Part shown: positions 44,963 through 57,105 of the stretch, piece after piece
How positions within the stretch are numbered: the stretch's first letter is position 1
How the letters are laid out: the number at the start of each line of letters is the position of its first letter
NCBI GenBank assembly: GCA_023897205.1
Contig: JAHWDD010000010.1
Coordinates: 2,108,001-2,172,000, forward strand
DNA: 64,000 bases
Reading direction: 5' to 3'
Origin: Exophiala sp. HKRS030
Lineage: Eukaryota > Ascomycota > Eurotiomycetes > Chaetothyriales > Herpotrichiellaceae
The notes under the pieces: generated by a model
Seen by the model: the letters and a program-made list of their open reading frames with translations, nothing else
Database searches by the model: none
Told to the model about the DNA's origin: nothing
Made by a program: the position numbers and the translations under genes

Positions 44963-47542
44963 TCATCTTTCGAGATCGACAGGATTTGTACTTGTGCCGG
45001 CCTTCTCCAAAGTTTCCTTAGCGACGGTGTAGTAATGAGATGCCTCTGGTTCCACTGTTCCTGGTGTGGTGCCTCGTGATATTGCATTGATATTCGAGTT
45101 TTCTTCAGTTCGGGCGGTTCTAACTTCTACGCAATCTTCTGGTGTTGTAGTTTCAGATACCATGCTGGCAGCTTCTTTAATTCCTGCTAGAAGCTCGGTG
45201 GTGTCTTGATGGCATGCGGCGGCGCCGGCGCTCTCTAGCGGCGGGGGTGCGGGTGTTCTTCTTTCCTCGCTTCCGATTCTCTAGAAATTGTCAGTATCCA
45301 TCGAACAGCTGCAATGAGAAGATTAGTCACCTACTAATTTCTTTGCAGGCGGAGTCTCGACATGGCCAGGCGCATCTTCGAGGCAGTTCTTGGTCGTCTC
45401 GATTGACCTCTTGCGTTTGAGCGCGTTTTCTAGAGTCTGCGAACCAGGGAGTCATCTGATTTTCGCTGGGATGGAGAAACCTTGCAAAACTCTATGACAG
45501 GACGCAACCGTGCTCTCAATTCTTCCTCTTGCAACTCCCCGAAATCTCCTGTACAATCTGGAGAGTCTGGAACTTCCTCGCATCGAGAACTTTCAGCATC
45601 ATTTGGCGAGCACGGGCCCTCTAAAGTATTGTTGGCACTCGAAAATTCTTTGTAAACAGCCGGTTTTGCGTGTTCGTTCTCAGGAAAATCGACTATATAG
45701 CTCATCTTGTCGCCGTTCATCTCAGTACACTTCGCTTCTTGAGCTTGGACTGTGGATGCAGAAGATTGGATGTCGCCAAATCCTACAGCTTCTCTGGTTG
45801 GTGATTGCTGCGAGCCGTCTACACCATCGTCCTGAGATTCGACTAACTCAATACTTACCGTTGACTTAATTGGAGTATTCGCCGATTCTTGTTGAGGAAA
45901 GAAAGGCTTATGCAGGTCATGTTGCTCCTCTCTCTGGGAGCACAGAGACTCGACATGTTTTACAGAAGCTATGCTTCGGCTCCCCGAATCACGTAACGCC
46001 TTAGAACCGGACTTCTGTCCTTGTGGTGCTTTCTTTTTTTTGGTGAAGTTAAGCTGACGACTGTTGTCTGCTTCTTTGGCTTGTGGTGCTGCTTCTGGTG
46101 CGAGTTCATCTTCGGACAAATCTTCCGGTGAGGATTTTAGACCGCCAGAGGTTTTCGTGGGTAACATCCATACAACTGCCTTCGTAATTATTGTTTCCAG
46201 GTCGTAGTGGTCTCCTTTTTCTTTGCCAGCTCTTATTATTGCTGGGACAATAACAAGATCAATTTTTTTCCCTTCCCATCCGGAGGCTTGGTGATCGATG
46301 CCATTTTTTTGACCGCCAACATTCTTGATATTCAAGGCACGATGTGGTTCGTAGGACACATGCTCCAGCTGAAACGTCAAATCCTTTAGTTCATCGAGTG
46401 ATGCAACCTTGATGAGAGGGTTTTGAGTAGCTAGGTCGGAAGCTAGATCAAAAACTTCTCGAATACATTCTAGTAGCTGCTTGTGTCGCAGCTCCGTGGG
46501 CCAGTTGCGCTTGCGCCGAGACTGCTCGAGAAATGAACCATAGACAGTGAGGAACTTCTGTGCCAGATTTTCACAATAAGTCTCCTGAAGGCTGGTGATA
46601 TTTTGGGACTTTAGTGAGTGTATTGTATTAGATCCCGAAGCTTCGTCTTGTGGATGTTCTAGAGCACGCAGGATTGCCGCTCTCAGTCTGTGGCCTGCTT
46701 CTGGACCATCTGTAGATGTCAATATTCAGCGGTCGAATACGAAGTGCATGATAATTACCAAGTCCTGCCAACTTTATTGCCCAGGAGAACGCTTCTTCTT
46801 CATGATGGTCGTCGCCGTTCGGGTCTTTGCGCACTAGATGTGCGAACGGTCGTCTTATGATGTTGAAAAGTACAAACTCACTCAGTAGCATGTGAAAAAT
46901 GATATCAGAATCAATTGGAGGATTCGTATTTCGCTTGAAAACCTTCAATGTAGCAGATGAAACACTGCCCTCCTTGTGGAGCAAGGACATGGCAGTGTCC
47001 AAATCCTCGACGGAGATGGGAATGTGCATGCACCAATCTCCAGCCCATTTCTTCAGGTGCTTATTTATTTTGGTCATGCGCTGATGAACTTCATGATCCG
47101 TGGTTGGACGCTTGGGGAATTCGATGCGTCCCAGCAGCCTGTCAGAGAGTTCCTTTGCTTGTCTTTCCGCTCTCCTCGCCTTTCTCTTTTCTTCAGCTAG
47201 TTGGCGCTTGAGTTCTCCCAATTCATCTCTCGACGGACTTTCGCCGCTGTTCAGCTTCTGCCCTCGATTTTCACCATGCTTCTTCTTGCCATTATTTGTA
47301 GCAGAACTGTTGGCTGATGGCGGTTGGCGCGAGCTGGTGATAGGCTCGGGTGAAAATCTTTTACGCAACTTAGAGGCTCGCGCTGAGCGTCTGGTTTCTT
47401 TGGACTCGATACCAGCGTCCTGGCAATTTTCTTGAGGACTTCCTGCGTTGATATCTGATACAGTTGGGGTTGCTGCTTCCGTATTCGTTGGGCGCTTCGA
47501 AGCCTCCGCAACGGGAGTGCTGACCAAGTCGATTTCGGCCAT
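44963..47542 (-). CDS. 810-aa protein of unknown function, partner of the Hsp70-like gene
   Basis: Four exons, 47542-46759, 46709-45481, 45436-45335 and 45280-44963; the third intron boundary is the least certain, and intron 2 is only 44 nt. The first 105 residues are disordered and Lys/Arg/Ser-rich. A basic coiled coil follows (DELGELKRQLAEEKRKARRA) and then a folded-looking region with conserved-type aromatics (about 150-420): GDWCMHIPISVEDLD, FHMLLSEFVLFNIIRRPFAH, EEAFSWAIKLAGLD. The second half is acidic and Ser/Gln-rich with NLS-like KKKKAPQGQK and ALKRKRS. No domain is recognised; a nuclear protein is likely. It stands head to head with the Hsp70-like gene, 495 bp apart. The start is the first ATG of the open frame. 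Confidence 0.72.
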
Positions 47543-48037
47543 AGCTGATCGTGGCCTTGGCTGGCTGTTATGAATAATGAAAATCAAATGTTCTTCATCA
47601 GTCGGATCAATGAAGATGAGATCGAATTAGATCTCGACATGAATTTGTAAATTGTTTCGTCTGATTTCTTTATCGTCCAAGATGATGGAGAGAGTGGTGA
47701 AGAGTCGTTCACGGCGTGTTGCTGAGCTTGGGCTTGAGGATCTGAGCAGGGACAAATAAGAATTTAGCGGATGCATCTAGCTTGGTCATTCAGTGACTGA
47801 ATGTTAGATCGGTAAAACGAGGCAACAGATCTGAAAAACCCACTGGTGAATGTTCAAGCAAGTGAAGAGAGCCAGTCTCACGAGATCTGCACATGACATC
47901 TCCATTCGTCATTCCTCAACTTCAGTCTCTCCGCTAATCTTCTGATCGCTAATCGAAGACAAGAGCTTTTATGTGTCTGCTTTAGCATTGATTTTCCGAA
48001 CCCTTCCTCAATTTGTTATCCGTGCACCTTCTCAGTC
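47543..48037. promoter_or_regulatory. shared upstream region of the divergent pair
   Basis: Start codons of the 810-aa gene and the Hsp70-like gene face away from each other across 495 bp. I see no clear heat-shock element (repeated NGAAN) or E-box in it. Confidence 0.5.
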
Positions 48038-50729
48038 ATGGCGAGAGTGAATTATGAGAATATATTGGGAATAGGGCGAAGAAACAAGCCATCTCAGAGT
48101 ATATCCGTTCTCTCAAGGCTCGAGAGAGAGGTCTGACCAGTTCCAGAGTCAACATCAAGCAGGACGAGCCCAGAAAAGCGATCCAGGGCGAGGCCAGCTG
48201 TTTCAACACCCAGCAAACCGGCAACGAGAACAAGATCGGCGGCACCGATCACGCCCAACGCAAGGAAGAAGCAGAAAACAGCGAGCAAGGCCGTAGTCCG
48301 ACAGAAAAGTTTCCTCGAAACCGAATCTGCAAGCCCTCAGACTCGAAAATCAAGCCGCATTCGTCACTACTCAAGCGACGAGGACGACTCTAGCAGACAA
48401 CCACAAGAAGCAGAAGTCGCGCCAATAGGCTTGTCTCACCCGGAAACATCTAGCTTACTTTTCCAAGATGAGAGTAGGTGGCTACGAGTCCAGCCGCGTG
48501 ATGATTGACAAATGCATGAATGACTGACAAATACTCAAGGTACCCTTAGAACATCTGAACCTGACGTTCAAACCATTGATACAAATGACAATACGCCTCC
48601 AGAAACCCCAAAGACCCGACCAGATCGCCTTCTGAGATCGACAATGCCCAAAGCTTCACAATCATTGCGGAGAATAGTCGGGATTGACATCGGAACAACC
48701 TACAGCGGAGCTGTACTCTTGCGGATGGTGAACGGCAAACCGGATACAAGAATCTTTCGAGAAGGGGTACCAGCGTTTAACGAGGTTCGTGACAAAATTC
48801 CCAGCTGGATGGCACTTGGCAAGGACAACAACACGAAGGAGGACAGATATGGTCCGAAATGTGTCCCAGGCTTGAAAATAATCCAATGGTGGAAGCTCCT
48901 GCTAGATCCAAAGACCAAAATTGAGGATTTCGCAGATCTTGTGTTGCAAAGAGCAGCTGGCGGACAACTGCTGAGGTTGCCTGAAGGTATGACAGCGCAG
49001 GATGTGTCCACAAAATTTTTGAAGTGGATCTATGATCGAATCATCAGTGACTTGATAGAAGAGGTGGGTGAGCTTACATTGGAGGGAATACCGATACGCT
49101 TCCAGCTTTCAGTTCCTGCCACCTGGGATGCCTCAGTGAGGGATGTATATCACCAGTCTGCAATCAAAGCTGGACTCGGATCGCGGCCAGCCGATGAGAT
49201 CAGACTTGTTGATGAGCCAGAAGCTGCGACATTGGCTGCCATGCAAGACCATCTCACCGGCATCGACACAACGTTACTTGAGGTAATGAGCATGCTCTCA
49301 CTTCTTCGTGATGCTTACTGACCATACTCCAGCCTGGTGTCAGTGTTATCGTGATTGATCTCGGAGGCGGCACACTTGACGGTGCATCCTGGGCCGTAGT
49401 AGATGGTCCAGTACTTAAGCTCAAGGAGGCTTGCCCTAAGACAGGTAAATATCAGAAATCATCCGCCCTTGTGATCTCAACTAACGCAAGATGTCAGCAT
49501 ATCCGATTGGTGGTACAGATGTTGATCGTCAACTGCAGGCATTGCTCAAGCAGAGGTTCGAGGTTGCTTTCCATACCCTTCCTGCGAATGTTGTTGGAGC
49601 AGGCAGTATCTTTATGAAGATCTGGGAGGGCTACAAATGTTCGTATGAAGGTGCAAGTAACGACTGCGAAAATTACCTTTTGCCTCTCTCAATGGAGGAT
49701 TTGGACGGGTCAAATCCAAAATTCAGGGAATTCTACGATTTTAGAGAGCGCAATGTGATTATGACCGGGTAAGTGGCAAACTTGGACACCATCACAAGTG
49801 ACTGACAATTTAACAGTGCAGACATCAAGTTATGCTACGAGCGAGTGCTCGGCAGGGCAAAAGACCTCGTTGTAGAACTTCATCGAGACGTTGTTCTTGC
49901 CGGCTCCCCTGAAGTTACAGTAAGAAGTCTGCCCTTTCGAAGTGATGAGATACTGATCAGGTCAAGAAAGTAATCCTTTGCGGGGGCTTAGGTTCTTCGC
50001 CATATGTCAAGGCAGAGCTTAGCGCTTTTGTTGACACGTTCCTGAGTGGTAAAGCCAAACTCGTCCGTCCGAAAAATTCCTGGGCCGCTATTGCAACTGG
50101 TGCAGCGTTGGCTGGTCTCGACAAGTCTCCAATTGTCTTGCGGAAAGCGCAACGACATGTTGGAATATTGGCGCACATGGAATTTGATGAGACCAAACAC
50201 GATGAGGCAGATCTCATGGATTGTCCACTGGAAGGACCAAGAGCAAAAGACCAGGTGGAATGGGTGCTGGAGCGCGTAAGTAACGCGGCAATCAAGTCTA
50301 ATGGAGCTGACATAAAGCAGGGCGAGGACGTTGAGCCCGCAAAAAAGCGTACTATCCGTGCATATGCCGCCGTCAAGACGCCTGCCAACATCATGGATGA
50401 AGTGATCATTGGCCAAGGAATTTATGGCTGTTCAGATCCGAATGCACCTATGAAGATGGGTTCAAATGGTATATAAGCTGTATGCACCATGTCCGTGAGC
50501 TATGTTGCTAACTTCGACAGTGTATCAACTAGGTCGCATCGAGCTGAACGTTACCAGTGTGGTCAGAGACAAGCTCTCCAAATTTCGCGCGAAATCAACC
50601 GATCACATTGATTTGACGATTGATATAGAAATAGTTTTCGAATCCCGCAAGGGCGTCTTTGAGGTTTCCGCGAGATGTGGCAAGGAAAAGATTGGAGAGG
50701 CATCGATCAAGTATGATCAAGAACCATGA
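48038..50729 (+). CDS. Hsp70-like (HSPA12-type) ATPase with a basic N-terminal extension
   Basis: Nine exons: 48038-48098, 48147-48473, 48540-49282, 49333-49444, 49498-49768, 49817-49919, 49961-50275, 50318-50468 and 50521-50729; 763 aa. The actin-fold ATPase motifs are present: phosphate 1 VGIDIGTTYSGAV (from about residue 176), phosphate 2 IDLGGGTLDGASW, and the adenosine motif LCGGLGSSPYVK. There is no canonical substrate-binding domain or EEVD tail, which is usual for the divergent fungal Hsp70 families. The 164 residues before the domain are Ser/Arg/Lys-rich with NLS-like NARKKQK and an acidic SSDEDDSS, unlike normal Hsp70s. Exon 1 and the 48-nt first intron are inferred; a shorter start at Met165 (48644) is possible. 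The 42-nt intron at 50276 is in frame, so retention would add 14 residues. Function and client are unknown. Confidence 0.88.
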
Positions 50730-52487
50730 TCAGAGAATCAAAGGAAAAGAGCTGCGAAAGTGTCTCATGGGATTTTGGTTTCTGCTTGAAGCTTGAAATA
50801 AATCGGCCATGAAAGGTTCTCAGAGGCGGAGCAGTTGCGATCACAAGGCACTGGAGAGTACCAGTCACGCCCGACACGATTGCTCAACTATGAATTGGAC
50901 ACTGAAAGGATTGAGATCTCTCAACAAGAACAACTTGGTATGTAGAGAGGCTAACCAAGAAATCTTAGCTGGATCATCTCGCGGGTTTATGGCTGATGGC
51001 GATCATGCATGAGCTGCTTGCTGCTTGCTGCTTGCTGATTCATCCAGAGAAAGATAGTCGCCTCAGTCAATTGAAGCTGTTTCGATTTGTAAAGTATCCA
51101 AATCAACGTCTTTTAGAGCCATTCTCAATACTACCAAGCCAATGGAAGTCAAGAATCTTCTAGAGCTTTGACTTCAACACGTGAAATCTTGAAGATATCA
51201 CTTAAGACTAGTTCGAGGTCTGAATGAATTCAGATATATCTTCGGCTTCGAACCTATTGTTGATCTGTGGTGCGCATCAATCAAGCCACTGGCTTCACAG
51301 ATGTTGGCATGCATGTTTAAGCATCACTGTCTCGATGATTGCGTCTCTATTGACCAGCGGTAGGCGAGATACGAGGCTTTCTGTTCCGATTCAAATATGA
51401 CAATGCCGAGTCTGATAGTTCTTGATAACTGTCGAAAACAGGTGCGCAGCAATGACACTTCGGCTCAAGCTCTGTGCGCCAGAGTACTGTCCTTTTGGAG
51501 TCCGAGTAGTTCCTTGCTCTGCGAAGTTGACCAAGAATGCTATCTGTCAAGGTAATACTTCTCATCGATCATGCAGTGTGCATGTGGGATCTGTCTCCGC
51601 CGCAAGTTACTCAATCACGACCACAGGCTGGAGGTCTTTGTGCAGCCGTCGATGAATCATCGATGTGTTCATCCAGTGGGAATTGTGATAATGCTTAGGT
51701 CGAAGGTTGTTTTTCTTGTGATATATGAAACATGATCCGTGAGAAACAGGAATCAATTTTGCACTTGTCATCGTGCACATCAATGGCCGAGGAAGTCTTT
51801 TCGCCGTATAATACAGACTTGGTAACATCTTGTCCTCGAGCATCCGCTTTTGTTCTTGGTAACTCCATGACTGATCGTTCGACAAAGTCAACAGCACGAA
51901 AAGCTCCGGATATTTGAACAATATCCAGAGGACTTATTCAAAAAGCTTCCGCTTGAGGGCCATCTCCAAGCTCTCACCATAGATTTTTGGTCTCGAACTT
52001 CCGGGGTTTCAAGTAGAAGGCATTCAGACGGCCCTCTGAGTCATGGAAGGCATCCACACAATCCAATGGGGCATACACCTCCCAATACCATAGCAAAACT
52101 CCATCTTCCCTTTCTACAGCAGTTATGGCTTGTTGCGATTTCGTGGCTCTGCTGCTTTGACACTATATGCTGTTTCGCCGATGAGACACTGCGCCAGAGA
52201 AACCGCAACGATAATGCAGTCATAGGGCGAGCAGATAATTGTATGCATAAGAGCAGGTGAAGATACTACCTGTCGAGAATGCTGGAACAACCATGGAGTT
52301 AGAAACGGCACATCACGTGATATCTTGGCCGCGGACCAGCCATTATCAGAGCGGACTCTTGGTCACTCATCTACACACCACCTCGTGCTAACTCTCCGCC
52401 ATGGTCTGCCGCTCATCAGATTGAAACGTCATCCACAGCTACGATGATAGTCGATCACTTCATGCATGAGCCCTTCTCAACTTTGGA
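50730..52487. other. 1.8 kb without a gene
   Basis: A CTGCTTG microsatellite lies at about 51011-51037. A perfect ATCACGTGAT palindrome lies at 52312-52321, in the promoter of the Dsc4-like gene. Frames at 51347-51921 are uninformative. Confidence 0.5.
52312..52321. promoter_or_regulatory. ATCACGTGAT palindrome upstream of the Dsc4-like gene
   Basis: A perfect 10-bp palindrome around CACGTG lies 167 bp before the ATG. ATCACGTGA is a published E-box recognised by SREBP-type bHLH factors in animals. The gene that follows encodes a candidate subunit of the complex that activates fungal SREBP. Other bHLH factors would also fit. Confidence 0.45.
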
Positions 52488-53279
52488 ATGAACATCCCTT
52501 CAAATGACTCCATCTCGCGCCGCCTTCGTGTGCCTGTGAAGTCGGGCCATGTGGACTCTCTCCTCCGTACACTCGACACCCTTGTATTTCTACAACTGGG
52601 AACAATCTACCTGTGCGACAACTTGACCTTCTTCCTACTCCTGCGCGCAGTGTCACAAGTACTTCATGTTCAATACAGACCTCCGCCGTTGACTCCTGCG
52701 ATTCAACTACCGCCCGTGGTACTTGCGAACCTACTCTGTTTGATCACTCATGTCTTTCAGGCGCAGCCTCAAGCAACTGGATGGGCATCGCGAGGTTACA
52801 TTCATGGAGGCCTGATCATTGATTTTGTTGGGGAGTTGGGTCCAATCTCAAAATGGAGACTTGTCATCTTGGACTTCATCATCTTTGGACTTCAGATGTT
52901 GACCTTGGTGGTTGGAAACGAAAAACTAAAGGCATCTGGTCATACTGAAGTCGAGCAACCAAGGAATTCACAGGACTTGGAGGCTGCGGAAGAAGGTCGC
53001 GCAGGAACGCAAGCCCAACCGGTGGAGACGGAAGACGGTATCGAATTACAAAGTCTATTGCCGGAGGGTTCGCATCAAAATGATCTGGCACATACAAAAC
53101 ATGTGAAGGCTTCTGAAGATGATGATTTGATTGAGTTGGATGTTAGAGAAGCCATGAAATCTTTGATGAGGAGAAGTCGGGCCGGCGCCACCACATCAAC
53201 CACTGAGAATGCTGCAGATCGTGCTGGAATTGCTGATCTATTGACCAGGATTGCAGCAGCACGGGCACGAGCTGGCTGA
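52488..53279 (+). CDS. DUF1746 protein, likely Dsc E3 ligase subunit 4
   Basis: Single exon, 263 aa. DUF1746 proteins include fission yeast Dsc4, a membrane subunit of the Golgi Dsc ubiquitin-ligase complex that triggers cleavage of the sterol- and oxygen-responsive factor SREBP. Hydrophobic segments lie at about 30-60 (LVFLQLGTIYLCDN, LTFFLLLRAV) and 73-90. The family's best block comes next: GYIHGGLIIDFVGELGPISK, followed by WRLVILDFIIFGLQMLTLVV. The C-terminal 110 residues are acidic and soluble, with an ELDVREAMKSLMRR helix and an Ala/Arg-rich end. Start and size fit. Family membership is clear from the IHGGLIIDFVG block; Dsc function is inferred from it. Confidence 0.87.
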   Translation: MNIPSNDSISRRLRVPVKSGHVDSLLRTLDTLVFLQLGTIYLCDNLTFFLLLRAVSQVLHVQYRPPPLTPAIQLPPVVLANLLCLITHVFQAQPQATGWASRGYIHGGLIIDFVGELGPISKWRLVILDFIIFGLQMLTLVVGNEKLKASGHTEVEQPRNSQDLEAAEEGRAGTQAQPVETEDGIELQSLLPEGSHQNDLAHTKHVKASEDDDLIELDVREAMKSLMRRSRAGATTSTTENAADRAGIADLLTRIAAARARAG

Positions 53280-53614
53280 TTCAATTCATGCCTGCTTCTG
53301 CTATGGTCAGGCCAGGTTATTAGAGACACCCCGCGGGCTTTCTAGAAAGAATCATCCTCATGTCCATAAATGTAGATATACAAATGCTTGAACGACTTCG
53401 ATTAGAGTGGAAGGGAAGAGTTCATGTCAATCAAAGCACGAGTCCATCAGCTAATAGTGGTGGGACGACCGCAAGGCCGAGATATTACCAGAAATGTGTT
53501 GTGCTCCACTGTAGCTGCGCAAGGCTGAGTTTGTAACTTTTTGAATTGCGCCGACTTCAACTCCTACACGCTCATTCTCTTGAGGTGACATTCACTCACA
53601 CGCCATCATATATA
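53280..53614. other. short intergenic region before CLPP
   Basis: No feature beyond a probable promoter is seen. The open frame of CLPP runs upstream but has no ATG before 53615. Confidence 0.4.
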
Positions 53615-54416
53615 ATGCGGAATCTTCTGCGGGTGGCTCCCCGACTATCCACTCGCCAAAGTGCAATTGCTTCTTTCTCAAGTCTGCAAAATCCTCCTCA
53701 ACACCGACATCACTCAATATCAAGATCGGCACCTCCGACGAGTTGGCTACCGGTACCGTTCGTAACTGAGAATGTTGGAGGAGCGCATCACACCACAGAC
53801 CTCTTCAGTCGCCTGCTGAAAGAGCGGATTGTGGCTGTATATGGCGAGGTGGACGACCGAATGGCTGCTACAGTTACAGCATCATTACTCTACCTTGAGG
53901 CCGACAGCGATCGTCCTATATCCATGTACATTAATTCACCTGGCGGTTCCGTGACAGCTGGTCTGTCCATATACGACTGTATGAATTATATTGTCCCAGA
54001 GGTACTTTTGATCCCAGCCTTTTCATTCCAGGCAACACTAACATCATTTACAGGTCAGTACTCTCGTCCTTGGTCAAGCTGCATCTATGGGCAGTCTTCT
54101 ACTCGCCGGTGGTGCTCCCGGAAAGAGATATTGCCTCCCTCATTCGAGTATCATGTTACATCAACCTAGTGGCGGTCACTACGGCACAGCAGCAGATATA
54201 GCAATTCATGCCAAAGAAATATTACGGATACGAGAAGTCCTCAACAAAATATATCAGAGACATTTGACAGGGAAGAAGAAGTTGTCTCTCGAAGAAATCG
54301 AAAAACTCATGGAACGAGATTTCTTCCTCAGTGCCGATGAGGCGCTAGAGTTGGGAGTCGTCGATGAAATCCTGGCAAGTCGGAAAAAGGCGCCTGATCA
54401 GACGGACAACAATTGA
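53615..54416 (+). CDS. CLPP: mitochondrial ClpP protease subunit
   Basis: Exons 53615-54001 and 54054-54416 encode 249 aa; the 52-nt intron is phase 0. ClpP forms the tetradecameric peptidase chamber that works with ClpX in the matrix. The first 45 residues are Arg/Ser-rich without acids, a clear presequence. The serine-protease triad is complete: Ser140 in GQAASMGS, His165 in MLHQPSGG and Asp218 in [28 protein letters not shown] and [13 protein letters not shown] are the family blocks. Relative to the E. coli enzyme there is a four-residue insertion between His and Asp (in [12 protein letters not shown]). ClpP is missing from budding yeast but present in many filamentous fungi. ClpX is not in this window. 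Confidence 0.96.
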
Positions 54417-55036
54417 CGAGAAGGAATGCCATTATTGGCGCATACCACTGATGAGGTCGTAAAGACCATACTTTGGAGGAATGTACAACAGCTGGAGACC
54501 TGATTTGGTCATTTGGACTCTACATGTACACTATCTCCTTTTCTACGGAAGTACAACCCTGCTCATTCTTGGACCACTCAAATGGCAGTGCTCTGGATGA
54601 GGTACAGACATGCTACCATGACTTCCACTCAATCGCAAGAAAGACGATCCACTCCATATACGTCGTCGCGAGCATTGTGACCACAGCTACCAGCTAGCTT
54701 AGGGTCGGACATGGCTGTGGAATAAGAGCATTGTCTCCGAGCGGGAAACCTTGAGACTTCTACTCAATCATCTAGTCTGAAGTATGAATAAGAATATTCT
54801 CCCAAGGAAGACGGGTGGATCAGTCGGGAAATATTCATCGTCCATTTCTTCTCTCAAATTCATTCTCATTTCTCCATCGTCAACCACCACCTCCACCTCT
54901 TCTTGTTCCAGCATCTCTTCTCTCAGTCCTGACTAATTATCGAATTTTTCTGCATCATCAACAAAGACCCTTCATTGTTAACAGAATTCCAGCTTGGTCT
55001 CAATATCTGCTACAGATCTTGTCGTAGTTGAAAACG
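54417..55036. other. tail-to-tail spacer, CLPP and NmrA-like gene
   Basis: 3' regions of two convergent genes. Nothing else is seen. Confidence 0.5.
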
Positions 55037-56454
55037 CTACGGCTTGTCCCTCCAAATCTCCGACAGAAAATCCTCGACCTTCGAGAGCTGCAAATCTGGA
55101 AATATCTGGTTCCATTCATTTCCAACGCGCCACGCTCCACGAGCAGCACCTTGTAATAGTTCAGCCGTCATATTCTCAGAGACCGCTTGTCTTATCTCCA
55201 GTGGTATCGCAGGATGATTGGCCTGAGGAACCCACGAAGTATTCAATTTTCGCGATCCGAGATCTTCGATCGACACTTTTTCTATCTCCATTTTGCCTTG
55301 TCCTCCAGGGTCAGCTTTTATTACTCACATCAACCGGTCAAGATGACGTGAAATTCTCAACAACACATACCTCGTATCCTCTGGGCAATCTGCAAAAGCT
55401 TTGAACTGGCTATTGTCTCACCAGTAATACCGCCAACCTCCGGCCACCGTCCTTGATAATTCACTGCTGCAACAACTACACGGACCAAATCTTGCACGGT
55501 CGTCCATGTCGCCTGAAACTCGTTCTCTGGTACAATCGCCCTACGGTGTTGCAGATCAATTGGAAAATTCATCAGTTCCACATACTTGGTCGACCGATGG
55601 GGAGTGCCCAGATAGTTCATGAATATACCCGGCTGGAAAAGCGAGTACTCGAGGATCTAATGCACATGATGTCAACTCTGTGGCCAACAGAAAGATGCGG
55701 GTATAGCGACACGCAAACACAGATAATATGGAGCCAACCGGGACTTCTTCGCACCTTGGTATCTTGGTTTAACTCCTTCAAATACTCAGCAACTAGCTCC
55801 TTGGCCGCATAGAAGGAAATCCCGCTGCCATTTCCACTGAAAGTACCGTGAAACTGTGTTAACATGGGCACCCAAATATATCCGCTTCATACCTCGCAGA
55901 GCGATACAAAGAAAGGGAGACTGGTAAACTCACATTCCCCACTCACTCGGTGCAAACCTCCTCACGCCCGCGGCAATACTCGCATCGATCAAATTCTTCT
56001 GTGCCAGGCCTTCGGGATCCTGATGCGCCACGATGAATGAGAGCACCGTTTCGACATTTTGCAACTCCCTCGTCAAAGCCTCCTTGTCGTCATAATTGAC
56101 TTGGACGACTTTAGCGCCTATGATATGGAATTTCGCTGGATCCTATGGAATCAAACATCCCTCTGCTTGTCAGCTTATCCTCAGAGTGGCCCGTTGTCCG
56201 AAGCTTTTTAAAGATGTGGTCATAACGTACGGAGCGTGTGAAGACTGTGATTTCGTGGGTTCCTTGCTCCAGTAGTCCGTCCAGGATCTCACGACCGACA
56301 TCTACCGATTTTGTAGGAGCGATATGTCAGCCCAGAACTATGCAGAAAGAGAAAGTGAGAGGTGCTAAGATTCTTAACGACGGGTTGATATTCTTTTTGC
56401 CCATCTTGTTGGAAACTTACTTCCAGTTCCTCCCGCTAAGACAATTCGAACCAT
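55037..56454 (-). CDS. NmrA-like / isoflavone-reductase-family NAD(P)-binding protein
   Basis: Six exons on the minus strand: 56454-56421, 56301-56231, 56142-55934, 55836-55755, 55656-55371 and 55302-55037; 315 aa. The N-terminus MVRIVLAGGTGNVGREILDG is the GxxGxxG dinucleotide motif, split by the first intron. Later blocks, AGVRRFAPSEWG, FYAAKELVAEYLKEL and EYSLFQPGIFMNYLG, place it in the NmrA-like / isoflavone reductase group of atypical short-chain dehydrogenases. Members either sense NADP or reduce small aromatic or secondary-metabolite substrates. The YxxxK-like position is YAAKE. Substrate is unknown. The fourth exon acceptor was chosen because it is the only one restoring the frame; an earlier CAG would not. 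Confidence 0.9.
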
Positions 56455-57105
56455 GGCCACAGTTCTCACGACTCTCTGGCGAATAAAATTTCAAATATGT
56501 TGACTGTCTTGGAATTCACAACGGAGGCACACACCTAGAATCGGTTGGATCTCTTCACTTTTTGCAATGGACGGAAGTCCTCTCTTAAAGGGACTCTGTA
56601 AAGTCCTGCCCCGTATCACAACAGCCCCGCATCAGCCTTGTCCCCCGCTTGGTGTTCCTCCTCATATGTACTTGTGTTCAATTGCAACGATTTCGCACGA
56701 GCCTTCTATCTATTGGAAAGGCTTCTGTTGAACAGGTGGAGATTTCGAGACTTGACGCACACGCGAATGACATCTGCGTGAAGATGCAGCAGTGCCTATT
56801 TCTCATATTATTAGGAGCCCCAAATATGAAGCTTCAATGAAGAAGCTTCGCGAGGAGGCCATCGTAGGAGTACCCTCTGGAGCTCATTGCACGTACTGCG
56901 GTGTATGATTCCGACAGATGCGACACCTCGAAATAACTTGGCAGAGAAAATATGGCGCATGTGTTGGTTGGCATTACTGGCAATACGACACAGCCAAACT
57001 CTTGCAAACTTCTGGACAATTCAAAGCCCCTGTTAAGTCGCTTATGGGATATTGCCTCTGAGTAAAGAGCCATTTCAAGTAAGATAGCAACCTTTCAGTA
57101 GCGCT
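56455..57105. other. promoter of the NmrA-like gene and 3' end of the regulator gene
   Basis: No coding or RNA feature was found in 650 bp. Confidence 0.45.
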
